DNA of 64,000 nt, from assembly GCF_022965805.1 (NCBI RefSeq), contig NC_133103.1, positions 44,251,610 through 44,315,609 of the forward strand, read 5' to 3'. A model generated the notes under the pieces. The model ran no database searches and was not told the DNA's origin. It saw nothing but the letters and a program-made list of their open reading frames with translations. This DNA comes from Primulina eburnea. Taxonomy: Eukaryota > Streptophyta > Magnoliopsida > Lamiales > Gesneriaceae. Shown here one piece after another: positions 22,514 through 34,689 of this stretch; position 1 is the stretch's first letter, and every line of letters begins with the position of its first letter. A program made the translations under genes and the position numbers.

Positions 22514-25164
22514 ATGGCAAACCAGATTCCAGCACATCTTTTGAACGCCATGGCTATCAACTTCAACTCAATTATGACCATTACAGACGCTGATGTAAAG
22601 AAAGTATTTCAGCAACTGGAATCAGCAGGCTTAAAACCCTTTCTGGGTCTCTACGCTCAGGAAATTTATCCCAAAGAGCTTCACGACTTCTATTCAACAG
22701 GATTCATCAATTCTGATGAAAATATTGCCGCTACCATCAATAACAAACTAATGATCATCTCTGAAGATTATTTTGGAAATATGTTTTCACTGCCTTCTGA
22801 TGGGCTCGCACAAATTTCTGAGATCCAGGCATCGGAAATCGAAGAGATGCAAACTTTACTCTCTGCAGATGGAAAGAAAATCAAAGTTTCTGATCCAAAG
22901 AAGGAATTAAAGCACGAAGTGCAACTGCTGGCAGACATTGTAGCCAAAGGGCTTTTGGCGAAGGCTGGATCGTTTGCTGCTCTGACTCTGGAAAAGTTTC
23001 AACTCATCACCGTAATCATGACTGGACGACGAATCAACTGGAAGCATCTTCTATTCACTACTTTGAAGAACATGTTCTCTTCTGCTAAGCAATCCAAAGG
23101 TTTTGCTGTCCAGCTCAGTTATCTGCTGAAAAACCAAGGGTTAATTGCTGATGATTCTGACAGATTAACAAGATTCAAGGTATTCAATGCTAAAAACATT
23201 TTACCATCCAAAACCAAATTAGATCTCTCCCCTGAGAAATTCATCAAGATCAAAAAGGAAATTGGGATGGAGCAGGCTGCTCCCAAATCAGTCAAAGTTG
23301 CCAAGAACTTGACAAAGAAGAAAGAGTCAAAACGCAAACTGACTCTCAGTTATTCTGATAGTCAGAAGACTCTACCTCTTCAAATTGTCAAGAAACCAAG
23401 GACACTGAAGACCAAATCAATTGGTCATGTTAAACCCACATCCACTGATCAGGTAATGGATACAGGAACTCAACAGCCAATCCAGGATGTTTTCTCAAAG
23501 GAAGTTTCAGTTGCATCCTTAACTGAGGATCAGTTACCGTTATCCTCATTACTGCCAAACATCACTGCATCCAGCAAATCATCAAAACTTCCAGGGGTCA
23601 AAGCACCACTGATTAGTATCTCACCTTACTCTTCTTTACCATTTGCCAGACCCACCGGAATAATACTCAGAGAAAATATTGACGCAACTACATCAGGATT
23701 AACTATTCCACACATTTTAAGTGACTCTAAGGGCAAGAGTAAACTTCAAGAAGAACCCAGGCCCTCAAATGCAATTCAGACTCATATTGACCTTATCTGG
23801 CAAGAAGTCAATACATTTGCAGAAGAGAAGCACCAAGTTTTTGAAGAATGGGTCAATTTCAGAGTTAATGTTTTTGCTAAGGAACTGCGCAATAAATCAA
23901 AGTTGAAAAGATTTATTGATCTAGAACGATTAGTGCTCAAAACAGTTAAGGCCTCCTCTATCCAGCAAGCTTTGAAAAGGAAGAAATATTTCTTTAACTT
24001 ACATCGGGAACAAAAGTTGCAGCAAATAGTTGCTGAACTCAGGCAAAACTTTAATCCCCTTAGTCCAACTGCATTCTACGACAAAGCAGTCTATGCTCAA
24101 TTGGAAACAGATCTGATAACACTACAAGCAGAAATTAAAGACTGGGAAATGGGTCAAGAGCTGATCATCCCAGAGATATCTCAAAAATTTGCTGAAGAAG
24201 CTCCAGCTGATCATTCAGTTGGAAACCCAGTCACGGATCTTGCTGATTCTTCATCTCAACCAAAAGGTATTTCATCAATTGCTCCATCTTCATCCAACAC
24301 AGCACCTACAACTAATATTCCTAAGATGTATTCTGAGGCTGAGCTGAAATTGGGAAACATTGATGAAGTTATTCAGTTGTTCAGGAATTTTCCACAGTTG
24401 ATCACTCTGATGATCAAATCAATCCGGAGGTCACTATTGAATCTGTACAACCTGATCTATCTACTGATCCGGTTCACCCCACTAATGAGCCAGACACTTT
24501 AATCAATCATCCTGAAGAGGCACCAACTTCAGTGCTTTTATCATCTGCTGAACAGAACCCTTCTTCATCACCTCAGGATTTAGATAAAATCACTGCTGAT
24601 GATATTCCAGTTCAAGGAGAAATAACTGAAACTGATATTTCAGTTCAAAATGTTATTGAATCAGTCTCAACTGATCAAACTTTGGTCATTTTTTAGCACA
24701 TCTCTAAAGAACCAGGAACATCTTATCAGTCTCCTCCTTCATTTTCTTCGGATATTGCACTTATCTTGGAAGAAGTTCAGCACCTACAGAATAATATGGA
24801 GCAAATGATCTCTACCATCTCCAAAATTCAGAACACACAACTATCTCACACTCTAAAGCTGGACCATTCACATACATCCAACTTAGAGAAAATGAATAAA
24901 CTTCAAGCCAATATGGACTCTCTTATCCAAACTGTAATAGATATGAAGAAGGGACTCATCAACTCTTTCTCTACAAATCAGGATGTAAACAGTCAAAGAA
25001 TTGGGCGACTGGAAACCTCTGTTTCAAAGAAGATAGAATTACTGCAGACTTCTTTCACCACTGTGGCCACAAGTATCTCCTCAAATGTAAAACTTCTATC
25101 CATCGATGTTAGAAAGCTTTCAGACAGAATGGAGGTATTTGACAAAAAGGGGGAAAGCAGCTGA
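22514..25164 (+). pseudogene. ORF3 (envelope-position gene) of the Sirevirus-like element
   Basis: A long frame on the element's sense strand after pol, where Sireviruses carry their env-like gene. It is open for 662 codons from the ATG at 22514 (MANQIPAHLLNAM). A frameshift near 24378 moves the apparent continuation to another frame, and a TAG at 24694-24696 interrupts that. The last 130 codons (to 25164) are coiled-coil-like with heptad Leu/Ile/Met. Order: globular N-terminal domain (about 1-230), Lys-rich linker, Ser/Pro/Thr-rich middle, helical segment, C-terminal coiled coil. I see no clear transmembrane helix. A homologue lies in the second element at 30727-33573, so the gene is conserved, not noise. 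Function unknown. Confidence 0.75.
25144..25157 (+). promoter_or_regulatory. Upstream polypurine tract
   Basis: ACAAAAAGGGGGAAAG overlaps the last codons of ORF3, about 215 bp before the LTR. It is one of the repeated PPT-like runs typical of this lineage. Confidence 0.55.
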
Positions 25165-25358
25165 AGCAACTGATATCATTTGTCCAGTTATTTTATGTTT
25201 CAGTTGTGCTGAAGAATTAATCAGATTATTATTATCAACTGATATCATTTTCTAAGACTTTATATTGTCTACAAGGAACCCAGCTATTCTATGATTCAGT
25301 TGCGTAATCTATTATCAACAAAGAGCTGAGTCAAATCACTTGGTTTTGTCAAACACCA

Positions 25359-25370
25359 TAAAGGGGGAAA
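25359..25370 (+). promoter_or_regulatory. Terminal polypurine tract
   Basis: TAAAGGGGGAAA lies one base before the 3' LTR at 25372 and should prime plus-strand synthesis. Confidence 0.8.
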
Positions 25371-25371
25371 T

Positions 25372-26330
25372 TGTTGGAAACTAAATTCTGGAGTTTGACA
25401 AAAACATAAATCAATTGATTAAATCGTCTAATACGCGAAAGCAAATTCGGCAGCTGGACTTATCAACTGAAATCAGTTAACACAAACTGATCAATTGAGA
25501 ACTGATCAGTTAAAAAGTCAGCCGAAAATATTAAAATCTCTCAACTGAAGATACCTCGGGAAAGATCATATCAGCAACTGAAAATAGAAAGTCGCACCTC
25601 GATCACTACAACATAGAACAATGTGTTTCGGCTATTGCGTTTAAGACGCCGTATCACAATCAATGAAGAGAACATTGCCCAAAGGAATATTGAAGAAGCA
25701 ATCAACGGATACATAAATTCAAAGTTACCGTTGAAAGACAAGTCTATAAATATGACAAAAGAGCAGTTGAAGAACAAGAACGATCTATCAATTTCAAACT
25801 TGCTATTACTCTGTCAAAATCTCAGCTCACTCTTATTAGACTTATTCGTAGCAATCAAGGCTACAAGTTGAGCAAACTAGCACTCTGTAATATTGATAAT
25901 TCAACAAGTGCTAAAGTTCAGTTACTTACAGAGATCATTGTATTATACTAAGAGTTTCAGTTTAGGCAATAGATAAGTCCTAACTGAAGTGGGTCTGTAC
26001 AAGTGTTGTACTCGATCAAAGTCTTTTAGTGAATATCCTATCCTTGAGATAGAAGGGGTGACGTAGGAGTTATTCAAATCTCCGAACATCCAGAAACATA
26101 TTGTGTTGTCTTTACTGCAGCCTTTCATTTTCAGTTAGATATTCTATCTTTCAATCAGTTTATTTTCCGCAACTGCTTATTCAGTTTAACTGATTGTTAT
26201 TGACCGACGGGATATTTTGTTCAGTTTGTAATAAAACTGAACTATCTTTTTAAAAGAACTTTTATATTCATAGAAGTGTTTATTCAATCCCCCCTTCTAA
26301 ACACTCCTTAGTCAATAACCGATCCTATCA
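25372..26330 (+). repeat. 3' LTR (type a) of the Sirevirus-like element
   Basis: 959 bp, a near-identical copy of 12388-13345, followed by the target duplication AACTT at 26331-26335. Confidence 0.92.
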
Positions 26331-26335
26331 AACTT

Positions 26336-26957
26336 TGTTCTTTCACAAGTGCACCAAAATTCATTTGTTTTTATGTACACCCTTAGTTATAAACAAGATG
26401 TATGGAAACATATATATGATTTCAATTCAATCTCAGGGGTGAAAATATAAGGCTTGATGTATATGTGACAAGCATCGAACAACATATATTTCGGTAAGCT
26501 CTGTACAATGCATTGGTTCAAAATAAATTTGTCTAACTCGTCTTCCTGTTGCTGGTAAGTGTTCATGTCAAGGAACTTGTTCAAGTTCAATTCTCACCTA
26601 ATGAATCTCAAATTCCACGCATACAGTATCATTCACTATTTTATGCAATCCTTTACGACCAATACCTGTGCACAATATATTCATCCTCCAACATCCAAAC
26701 CTCCCCAATTATCTAGGCCAAAGTCTAACTGCGTGTAGCGTTCATCGTGCAACCATCGTTAATAGGCTTGATTTAAATTTTGAATTTTATTTAAAATAGG
26801 AGATTTTAATTTTGAAAATTTATCTCATCATTATTTTTAAAATCTCGTGTCATGTTTGTTTGTATGTTCGCCGGATTCATGCAATTTTTGTTATTATACT
26901 AATAATAACACGCATACTGATTATTTCTAATATATCACATTAATTATAAATAATAAA
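26336..26957 (-). mobile_element. 3' internal region of Athila copy C, part 2
   Basis: The sequence resumes the pattern of Athila copy A (about 50260-50560), for example CACCAAAATTCATTTG and TGTACACCC near the CACAATTTTCACAATGTAC word of copy A. No coding frame. The right limit is where the inverted repeat begins. Confidence 0.45.
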
Positions 26958-27570
26958 TGATAATCGATAGCCGAGAACTACTTGATATATATGAGACATA
27001 TATGAATCAATGTGCAAAACCTAGGTAAATGCAGAGATACATATGCAATATTAAATAAAGCCTCCAACATTTTACATGTCTTCGATCTTCAAAACTCTTG
27101 AGGATCGAGGGTCTACCATATTCAAATCTTGATCTCCCACTAAATCTAATATTTACATTAAATTTTCATGGCACATTGTAATACAAATTTAAGAGGTGAG
27201 AACAGACCATAAACCAGATCTACTTTAAATAATTATCAAATAATTAAAAACATAACGTGTGAAATATCCTAACATACGATAGAAAATTGGTCATGACTCT
27301 CAATCATCATTTTACCAAATAATAACAAATATTTTATTAAATCCATAATATCATATATAATCAAAAAATCATTTATCTCGTAACTTTATCACTAATCTTC
27401 ATAATTAGAAATAAAATAATAATTTAAATAAACAAATTATCTACATCAATTAATTCGTTAACAATTAAATTTTAAAATCCGATTTTAATTATTTATTTGT
27501 AAGAAAATTCCATAATTTTATCAAAAAAAAAATTCAGATGTTAATTTGATTATTTTCATAAAAAATCATT
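26958..27570. repeat. Left arm of a large imperfect inverted repeat
   Basis: It matches the reverse complement of about 28975-29608 over most of its length, e.g. GATAATCGATA, GACATATATGAATC, AAAAC.TAGGTAAAT, GATCTTCAAAACTCT, TAATATTTACATTAAATT and TTGGTCATGAC. The arms look diverged by perhaps 20%. This arm is also the presumed internal leader of the Copia LTR that follows. Confidence 0.75.
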
Positions 27571-27690
27571 TTGACCCAATTTTTTTTGAAAAACGATTTT
27601 TCAGGGCTGCATTTTTATAGAATTTCAAACTTATTTATAAATTAATTACTCAACACGATTTAAACAACAAAAATCAAACGATTGGGAAAG

Positions 27691-27706
27691 CATGGCTCTG
27701 ATACCA
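27691..27706 (-). promoter_or_regulatory. Primer binding site of a minus-strand LTR element
   Basis: On minus it reads TGGTATCAGAGCCATG, complementary to initiator tRNA-Met, one base from the LTR at 27708. Confidence 0.8.
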
Positions 27707-27707
27707 C

Positions 27708-28533
27708 TATTGGAAAACTATTTTCTTTCACTTAAGGCGCATAAGAAGTTTAAAAAATTTTGCTTTGACGTTCAAAATGTTCTTTGGGTGTAGTATAATT
27801 TTAGAAAACATTCATATGTGGTTTAGTTTATTTACCTTTGCATTTAATAATGTTGGACATAAAACTAGTTCGAGATTAAAGAGAGTTGGTCCTTCTCATA
27901 AATCTATATAAACTTTCTTCAATCTCATTCATAATCAAATCCGCAATCAGAAGCTTTGTTCTCCATGTAGACTGCACCAGAAATCTACACGAATTTGTGT
28001 AGAGCTTAGATCACCGGAATTTAAAAAATTCGGCGATGTCGGAATGGCGGTGATGCTGGGGAAGAGTGGCCGAAAAATTTCTTCCAAAAAATTGAGACGA
28101 CCGAAAATTGTGAGAGATAGAAAATTTTGTGCAAGAATTATTTTATTTTATACAACATTTAATGAAATATTTATAAATTTTGATTCTCAATCAAATCAGG
28201 AATCTTACTTGGATCAGGACACTGTTATTACATTATTTAAAATCTCTCATGTGTGTATTTTCTACTTTTGAAAATATATGCATAATTAAATCATTAAATA
28301 TATATATGTGTGTGTGTATTTATATGTATTTATTTGTTATGATTTAAATTAAATATTTTTTATTTAATTACTCAATTAATTAATATATTCTAGAATTTTC
28401 TAGGATGTTTTATGATAATTTAACATAGTAGATTCTAAATTTAATAAATAAATAAATGTGAACTCATTATAACCTCAATCGATGATCAGACATATATGAT
28501 GTGTCGACGGTATATGATGGATCGGTTCTAACA
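27708..28533 (-). repeat. Minus-strand Copia-type LTR
   Basis: On minus it begins TGTTAGAACCGATCC and ends GTTTTCCAATA (the final CA appears mutated to TA) directly before a PBS. It is about 826 bp with a TATA-like CTATATAAAC in the interior. No gag-pol remains attached. It differs from the Sirevirus LTRs. Confidence 0.6.
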
Positions 28534-28974
28534 CATGCGAGGGTGCTTCAAACACAATATTCTCAACGAACTGCAATAGCTCGTTCTAAGAATATAAACA
28601 TCGATGAATTAGATGGGGTTTGGTTTTAAACAAAGAAGAAAATAATCGAAATAATCATTCGTTAAGAAAGATGATTAATTTGAAATCTTTTTATGTTGTG
28701 TGAACTGAAGGTCTTCTGCTGAACCACCTATTAGCTAGAAATCAGTTGAACTCGTCTTCGATATATCAGTTGTCTACCAATTTTTATTAAAAATGGTGCT
28801 GCCCAAACTATTCGAACTGCTAGTAACCGCGTTGTTCGAACTATTCGGGCAGTACTGAAAAGGGTACCGACAAGATACCCGAGATGGTCTCGAGCATCCC
28901 TGCCCCACGGGGTCTCTTTTTTAGGACCTCGGAGTAATTTTCTAATTGTTCAAAATATTTTGATCAAATTGATA
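28534..28974. other. Spacer between LTR and right inverted-repeat arm
   Basis: No gene is seen. It includes a short palindrome-rich tract (GATACCCGAGATGG, GCCCCACGGGG) just before the arm. Confidence 0.4.
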
Positions 28975-29608
28975 TTTTATAAAAATATAATCAAATTAAC
29001 CACTGAAAATAAATTTTGATAAAATTATGGATTTATCTTATAAAATAAATAATTAGAATTAGATTTTTATTTATAGTAAAATTTATTTATTTTATAATAA
29101 AATTAATAAAGTAATTCAAGTTAGATAAAAATGTTTATTTAAGTTATTCATTTATTTCTAATTATGACGATTAATGATAAAGTTACAAGATACATAATTT
29201 GTTGATAATATTCGATATTATTGATTTAATATAATATTTAATAGTATATGGTAAAATGATGATCGAATGTCATGACCAATATCTAAGTGTATGTTTGGAT
29301 ATTTTACATATTGTGTTTTTAATTATTTGATGATTATTTTTAAGTGTGCCTGGCTTATTATTTGTTCTCATCCCTCAAATTTGTATCTCAAAGTGTCATG
29401 AGAATTTAATGTAAATATCAGATTTAATGAGATATCAATATTTGAAGATGGTGAGCACAGTTCCTCGAGAGTTTTGAAGATCTAATGTTTGTAAAATATC
29501 AATAGCTTATGTAATATAGCATTTTCATTCATGTATTTACCTAAGTTTTGGATATGGATTCATATATGTCTTATATGAATACATTATCTCTCAATTATCG
29601 ATTATCCT
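28975..29608. repeat. Right arm of the large imperfect inverted repeat
   Basis: Reverse-complement partner of 26958-27570. It ends immediately before the LTR at 29612, so the next element inserted at or near its edge. Confidence 0.75.
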
Positions 29609-29611
29609 TTA

Positions 29612-30650
29612 TGTTGGGATCGATATAGAGGGGGAGAGGGGAATAAACTTGTTCCTTTGTTTGACGATTTTGCAAAGGTGCTAGAATCATGTTTGAGATT
29701 ATAACTTATCTTGTACGAATATATTTTCAGCAGATCACAATAAATTTTGCGGAAACGATCTGATGGTTTGAGATGAAAACAATAAAATAGTAGGCAGTAG
29801 ACAGTAGTTAATTCTGTAAGTTCGAAGATGAAATCTTCTACGTCGCTCCTTCTTCTGTTTCCAGAAGAAATCACTAAAAAACTTTGATTTTTTTACAGTA
29901 CGACACTTTTACACACCCACTTCAGTAGGACTTAACCTTCGCCGACTGAAACTCTTAGCTTCACAACACAATATAATGAATACAACAAGGTGTTCTGGGA
30001 AAGACTCTTTTCCATATTACAAAATCTTCTCAATAAGATGTAATAAGGTGAACAGCTTGTGAACAGATAAAGAAACAATAGCACAAGACGATCTCAGAAG
30101 ATCAAATATCTGCTATAAAGAGCGTGTTGTTTTTCTGTATATTGAGCTTTAAGATAAATAGTAGTTCTTGATTGCTCAAAACAACGTTAGAATGATAGAC
30201 AAAGAATATGTTCCTTGTAAATAATAATCGTTGTTTTTGTATATTGGATTGATCCTTTAATATACAGAAACCTTGAATCCAACGTTTATAAAAAAAACTG
30301 CTTCTTTGACTCTGAGTGAATCAGCTTTATCACCGGAAAAGGGTCTTGCAGAAAGCTTCAGAATAATTAGTCTTTGTTTCATACCAAAACTAGTAAGATG
30401 TGTTAAATATTTTCGTACATCATTAAATGGTGCAATTAATACTAGTACTATGTAAAGTAACGGTAACATTAAGACTTGTAACGATCAAACGACAGACGTT
30501 AAGTTCTGCTTCTGTTTAGGCTACGTTCTTCTTTTTCTAACAAATACTCGATAAGTACTGCTTCTGTTTTAGCGATACGAGTGCTTCTGCTATTTATATT
30601 TTCCTCTGTTTTACTATCACCACCTATTGGTTTTGGCTCTCATCACCACA
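29612..30650 (-). repeat. 3' LTR of the second Sirevirus-like element
   Basis: The plus-strand left edge is TGTTGGGATCG, i.e. a minus-strand LTR end CGATCCCAACA. The right edge (CATCACCACA, 30650) is my best estimate, close to the minus-strand PPT AGAGGGGGAAA at 30670-30680. The block around 29895-29960 corresponds to LTR-a's AAGTCCTAACTGAAGTGGG region. Confidence 0.65.
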
Positions 30651-30726
30651 AGTAAAGTAAGTCTAAAAATTTCCCCCTCTATGGTGATGCCAAAACCTAG
30701 ATGTTAGTAAAGATAAAGATCAATAG

Positions 30727-33573
30727 TTATAACAAAAAGCAGATAGAGTTTATAACAAGATTATCGATAAGAAAATAGAAAAAATCGATGTAAAAGAGTT
30801 TAATCGGTGCCAATGTCTCTAAAAATAATTTCCTCGTTCTGAGGATCTTGATTCTGAAAGATGACTCTGCATGAGGTCTGCTATCTCCAATTCTGCCCCT
30901 TGTTTTGCTTTCTGATTCCTCTTTTTTGGCATCACTAACCTGAATTCGAGTGAGCAAATCATCCACCCGGCTAGTAAGAGTAAGAATTCCATCATTTAGC
31001 ATCTCCAAATTTGGTGCTTGACTGGAAACTTGTTCAGTAAGAGCATGAAGAGATTAAGATTGGGACTCAATCTTGGCATCAATAAGTTCGAGCTTCGAAT
31101 CCATAGCTGAACGTTGTTGGTTACGGAGAGAATAGAGGAATCATGGTCAGAGTTAGTTTTGGTTATCTCAGCCTGACCGAGCAAAATGTTGCTTTGATTT
31201 GTGAAAACAGATGTCCTGAAGATACCGGTTTCAACATGCAGATTGACCAAAGATTCTGACGTGCGAGTGACTTCCTTAGAGATGCGGTCACGAAAGAATT
31301 TAGTAGCACTTACTTCACCAGCATGTTCACGAAACAACTATTGTACTATCTCTGAGAGATTGTTAAGATTCTTTTGCAGAACGTCTATCTCAAATTCAAG
31401 AGCAAATTCTTCTTCTGGAGATGGAGATTCTCTTGAATACGCTGCTTGATGTCTGCAATTTGAGCAATGTTAGCAGCTGAACTAAAGGGAGGGGCAATCA
31501 ATGCAGTAGATGGGACAGCTTCTGGTTGAGCAGTAGATGGAGCTGTTGCTGGTGCTGCAGAAGTTCCTTCAGGAGCAGTAGATTGTCCAAGTGTTGCACT
31601 GTCTTCTGGTTTGTGCGATTCAGTAGCTGTTTTGGTGGTTTCCATGGGCTCAACAGCTGGATTTGGTTCAGATGGAACATTTAACAGATCTTCAATTTTT
31701 ACTTGATGTTCTTTAGAAAATTTGTCCAAATCTGGTAGTGAAGAGGATGGAGCAGCATCTGATTCTTTCATGAGTTGTTCTGCTGGTTGTGCTTCTGGGT
31801 TTCCTTCTTGAAGTAGCAAGTCGAAAACCAGAGATGCTTATGGTACAGTAGGAGTTAAAACAATCGATTGAATCACTTCATAAATAGAGGTCGGGTCATG
31901 AACAAAAATTAATGATGAAGATTTAGTAGGCATTGTCGGAGATGCAGGAATACTGGAAAATTTAGCTTCAGAAGGAGCTGTAATTTTTTCATCAACTGGC
32001 TTTATCTTGAGAATATGCAGAGGCTGTGCAAAATCATGTTCCTGAGCAAGAACTTGCTCATTCATTAATCTCAACCGGGCAGTCAAAAGTTGGATGACAT
32101 CTTGATCGAGAGCAGCATTAGGATTCGTGGAATCAAAATTTGACTTAAGAATCTTCAGAACAGAATCCAGCTTCTGAAACTTGAGCCGATCAAGAATGTA
32201 GTTACTTCTGTTTATAGCTTCAATGACATTTTTGGTCTTAGCAGAAGCAAAGAATTGCTTCTCATTCTTCACCATTTTGGCATAAGAACCTGAAGTTCTT
32301 GAAAATGTGATGGGGTGGTAAACTGGAACCTTGAGCCATTCATCGAAGAAATCACATCCTCACTAGCAGATTTTTTGATTTCATCCAGGTGAAGATCAAA
32401 AGTTGTTTGAACAAATGATTTGACAACATAATCTTTTGGTTCTTCAACGAGTTTACCTTTGCCTTTGTCTAAGGAGGCATGTAGCACGCGTCGAAAAGCA
32501 GAAGACCCTACAAGAGGTTCTCTAATAAAAACTCCAGTAGAGGGTCTGAGGGTTTGAACTGAAGCTGAAGTAGTTGCAGTAGGAATTCTGCGGGGTTGGT
32601 CGTAGGGATAGAGACTGGTTTGGATGAGGTGATGGTTGGAAAAAACTTGTCTCAAAGGAACATTATCAAGATCAGTAAGGGCTGCTATCTTCTTGATATC
32701 GATTGTGGTTCGTTGTTTATTTTTGTTCGGAGTAGCTTGGAGTGAGGCTTTGGTGGGGGCAGCGGATTCTTCAGATATGGTTTTAGCGAAATCAGTCAAG
32801 ACAACAACACTTTTCTACTTGACTCTCTTATGAGGTTCTTGAGCCTCAGCTTGAGTATCACCAATTTCCTTTTTGAGGGCTACAAATTCTGCCACAGTTG
32901 GTTATGGCCTTAAAGCGAGCACGGCCATGGTAATATACGATCCATCATATTCCGACGTAAGCAGAAAACCAGCATCCTTCAACAACTTGCTGATTTGGAT
33001 AGCAAAACCAGTACTCTTTCTTAAAATCATGTCCTTTATGATTTTGAATAAGAAGCGACTCCAATCAACTTTTGCTTCAGAAGTGATGGTCATCATCACT
33101 TGGACCTTTTCCTTGTTCAATCTATCAAAAGTGGCAGCTTTTACCAAAATTTCCTTTGAAACAATATCAGCGAGTACTTAGTACTCCATTTTCAGAAGCT
33201 TATTAAAACAAGAGGGAGAAAGCTCCTCTCCAGAAGCCGAGAAGGTGGTAAGAGCAGTAGACATTTCATCCTTAGTAATAACAGAACATTCAAAATTATC
33301 TGAGAATGTGAGAAAGAAAGCTGATCCCAGAAGTGCGGCATCGATGGTTATTGACGCATCTTCCTTAGAGTATACGATCTTTCCATCCTCAATTGTTGCT
33401 TTAGGATAGAAATCCAGAAGGGTGGTTTTGTAAATGATCGCAGATGATTCCAGAAATTTTCTAAGACCAGATTTCTCAATGGCCTTGAACATTTTAACGA
33501 CATTATCATCCTTGATGGTGAGTACTGATGTGAAGTTGACTTGATAAGCATTGAGTGTATAAGCTCCAGCCAT
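30727..33573 (-). pseudogene. Decayed ORF3 of the second Sirevirus-like element
   Basis: Homologue of the gene at 22514-25164. It starts at the ATG at 33573 (MAGAYTLNAYQVNFTS). Shared blocks include VVKMFKAIEKSGLRKFLE against VKKVFQQLESAGLKPFLG, and VLADIVSKEILVKA against LLADIVAKGLLAKA, plus STGFAIQISKLLKDAGF against SKGFAVQLSYLLKNQGL. The frame is interrupted by a stop near 33178 and further shifts; the middle is rich in Pro/Thr/Ala/Ser, and the end (about 31000-30900) is helical (LTSRVDDLLTRIQ). Conservation of architecture across two diverged elements supports a real third gene. Confidence 0.75.
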
Positions 33574-34185
33574 TTTCCTGTAAGTGAGAAGGATTCGAAG
33601 TAGATTTTCTAGTAGAGAGAAAGCAGTAGCAAGTATGCAACAATCTGTAACGTAAAAGTGAAATGACAGAGAGAAGAGACGGTTAAATTCAAAATGTACA
33701 GCCGTCAGTGAAAACATAAGAACACGTGTCAATATGTTTACGGTGAGATTTGAAAAGTTAAAAGATGAGTGTCAGTTGAACCAATGATTTACATTTTTTG
33801 AAAAATCAATGAAAGGCAGGTTGTCCAAAGCGGTTACTATCCAAAGTTGACTTTTCTTGCAATATAAAATCTTTAATAAAATAAATTTGTCGTCTTATGA
33901 TAATATCTACTGGAAGTGATAAGGTACTGAACTATATCCAGCACTTTTGACAAAGTCCAGTAGACACATTGTTTTATCGAATAGACAAATCTCCTTTTGT
34001 TTATGACTAGAAACGGAAATATCAGTCACAATAAAACAATGATCCCCCTAAATTAATGCAAATAAACAAATATTAAATGCGAAGATTGAAGATCATAGGA
34101 AATAACATATGACTCTTGATATTCTTCAATAGGAATATGCAGGATGTGAATAGTCAAGTGACTCTTCAACTAGCCCAAGGATAAT

Positions 34186-34193
34186 TATAAATA
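34186..34193 (+). promoter_or_regulatory. TATA box of the antisense ORF in the second element
   Basis: TATAAATA, 41 nt before the ATG at 34235, directed against the element's own transcription (the element is on minus). Confidence 0.5.
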
Positions 34194-34234
34194 ATTGCAA
34201 AGACACAAAATAAGTCATTTAAAACATTTAACAA

Positions 34235-34393
34235 ATGGATAGTGCAAGCAGTTCATCAGATTCTGCTCCAGAGTCGGATAAAGCAAGGGAGTTCCAAAGA
34301 CAACTTGCGGTGTCTCGTAAGAAGACGTTTGAAGACATCGTTCTTAATAGGATGAAGACTTGGAACATATTTCTGGATCTGCAGACTGGATAA
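34235..34393 (+). pseudogene. Short antisense ORF between pol and ORF3, second element
   Basis: A 52-codon frame on the strand opposite to the element, in the same place as the antisense pair of the first element. It begins MDSASSSSDSAPESDK, Ser/Asp/Glu-rich like antisense ORF 2 (MSDSDAYSG), and ends with KTWNIFLDLQTG, resembling TWEKIYELKMVSDSG. It then stops, so it is probably a truncated relative. Its TATA box is at a similar distance. Short length limits confidence. Confidence 0.45.
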
Positions 34394-34689
34394 TCAATTA
34401 GATTATTCTATATTATTAGATTTAAGCTGCGAAATCATCCCTTTCACAAACCACGATCATGCGAAGTGAGGGGGTGATTCCAGTAGGTTCTAGTTAGGAT
34501 TTTTACTGAAAATCTCAATACTGTTGATAACAACAATTGTAATTACTTATCTAGTGTAACGCATATGATTTTATGAATAAAAAAGTTCATTTTGTTATAC
34601 TTCTTGTACCACTTTTACTTACCTTATCTATTGTTTCTACTTGATGCATAAAAATCTGAAGATAATAATCAGTAGTTACGATAAATCAA

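Larger units (their letters stand above)
12388..26330 (+). mobile_element. Sirevirus-like Ty1/Copia retrotransposon, mosaic, 13.9 kb
   Basis: Outer LTRs at 12388-13345 and 25372-26330 begin TGTTGGAAAC and end GATCCTATCA. They differ at roughly seven sites by eye (about 0.7%). The element is flanked by the 5-bp target duplication AACTT (12383-12387 and 26331-26335), so the outer LTR pair marks one insertion. Inside are PBS, a second LTR of a different subfamily (13882-15432) with its own PBS, gag, pol, two minus-strand ORFs, an envelope-position ORF3 and multiple polypurine tracts. Pol order (PR-INT-RT-RH) is Copia. Large gag, an extra ORF after pol and multiple PPTs are Sirevirus traits. It sits inside Athila copy C. 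Confidence 0.9.
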
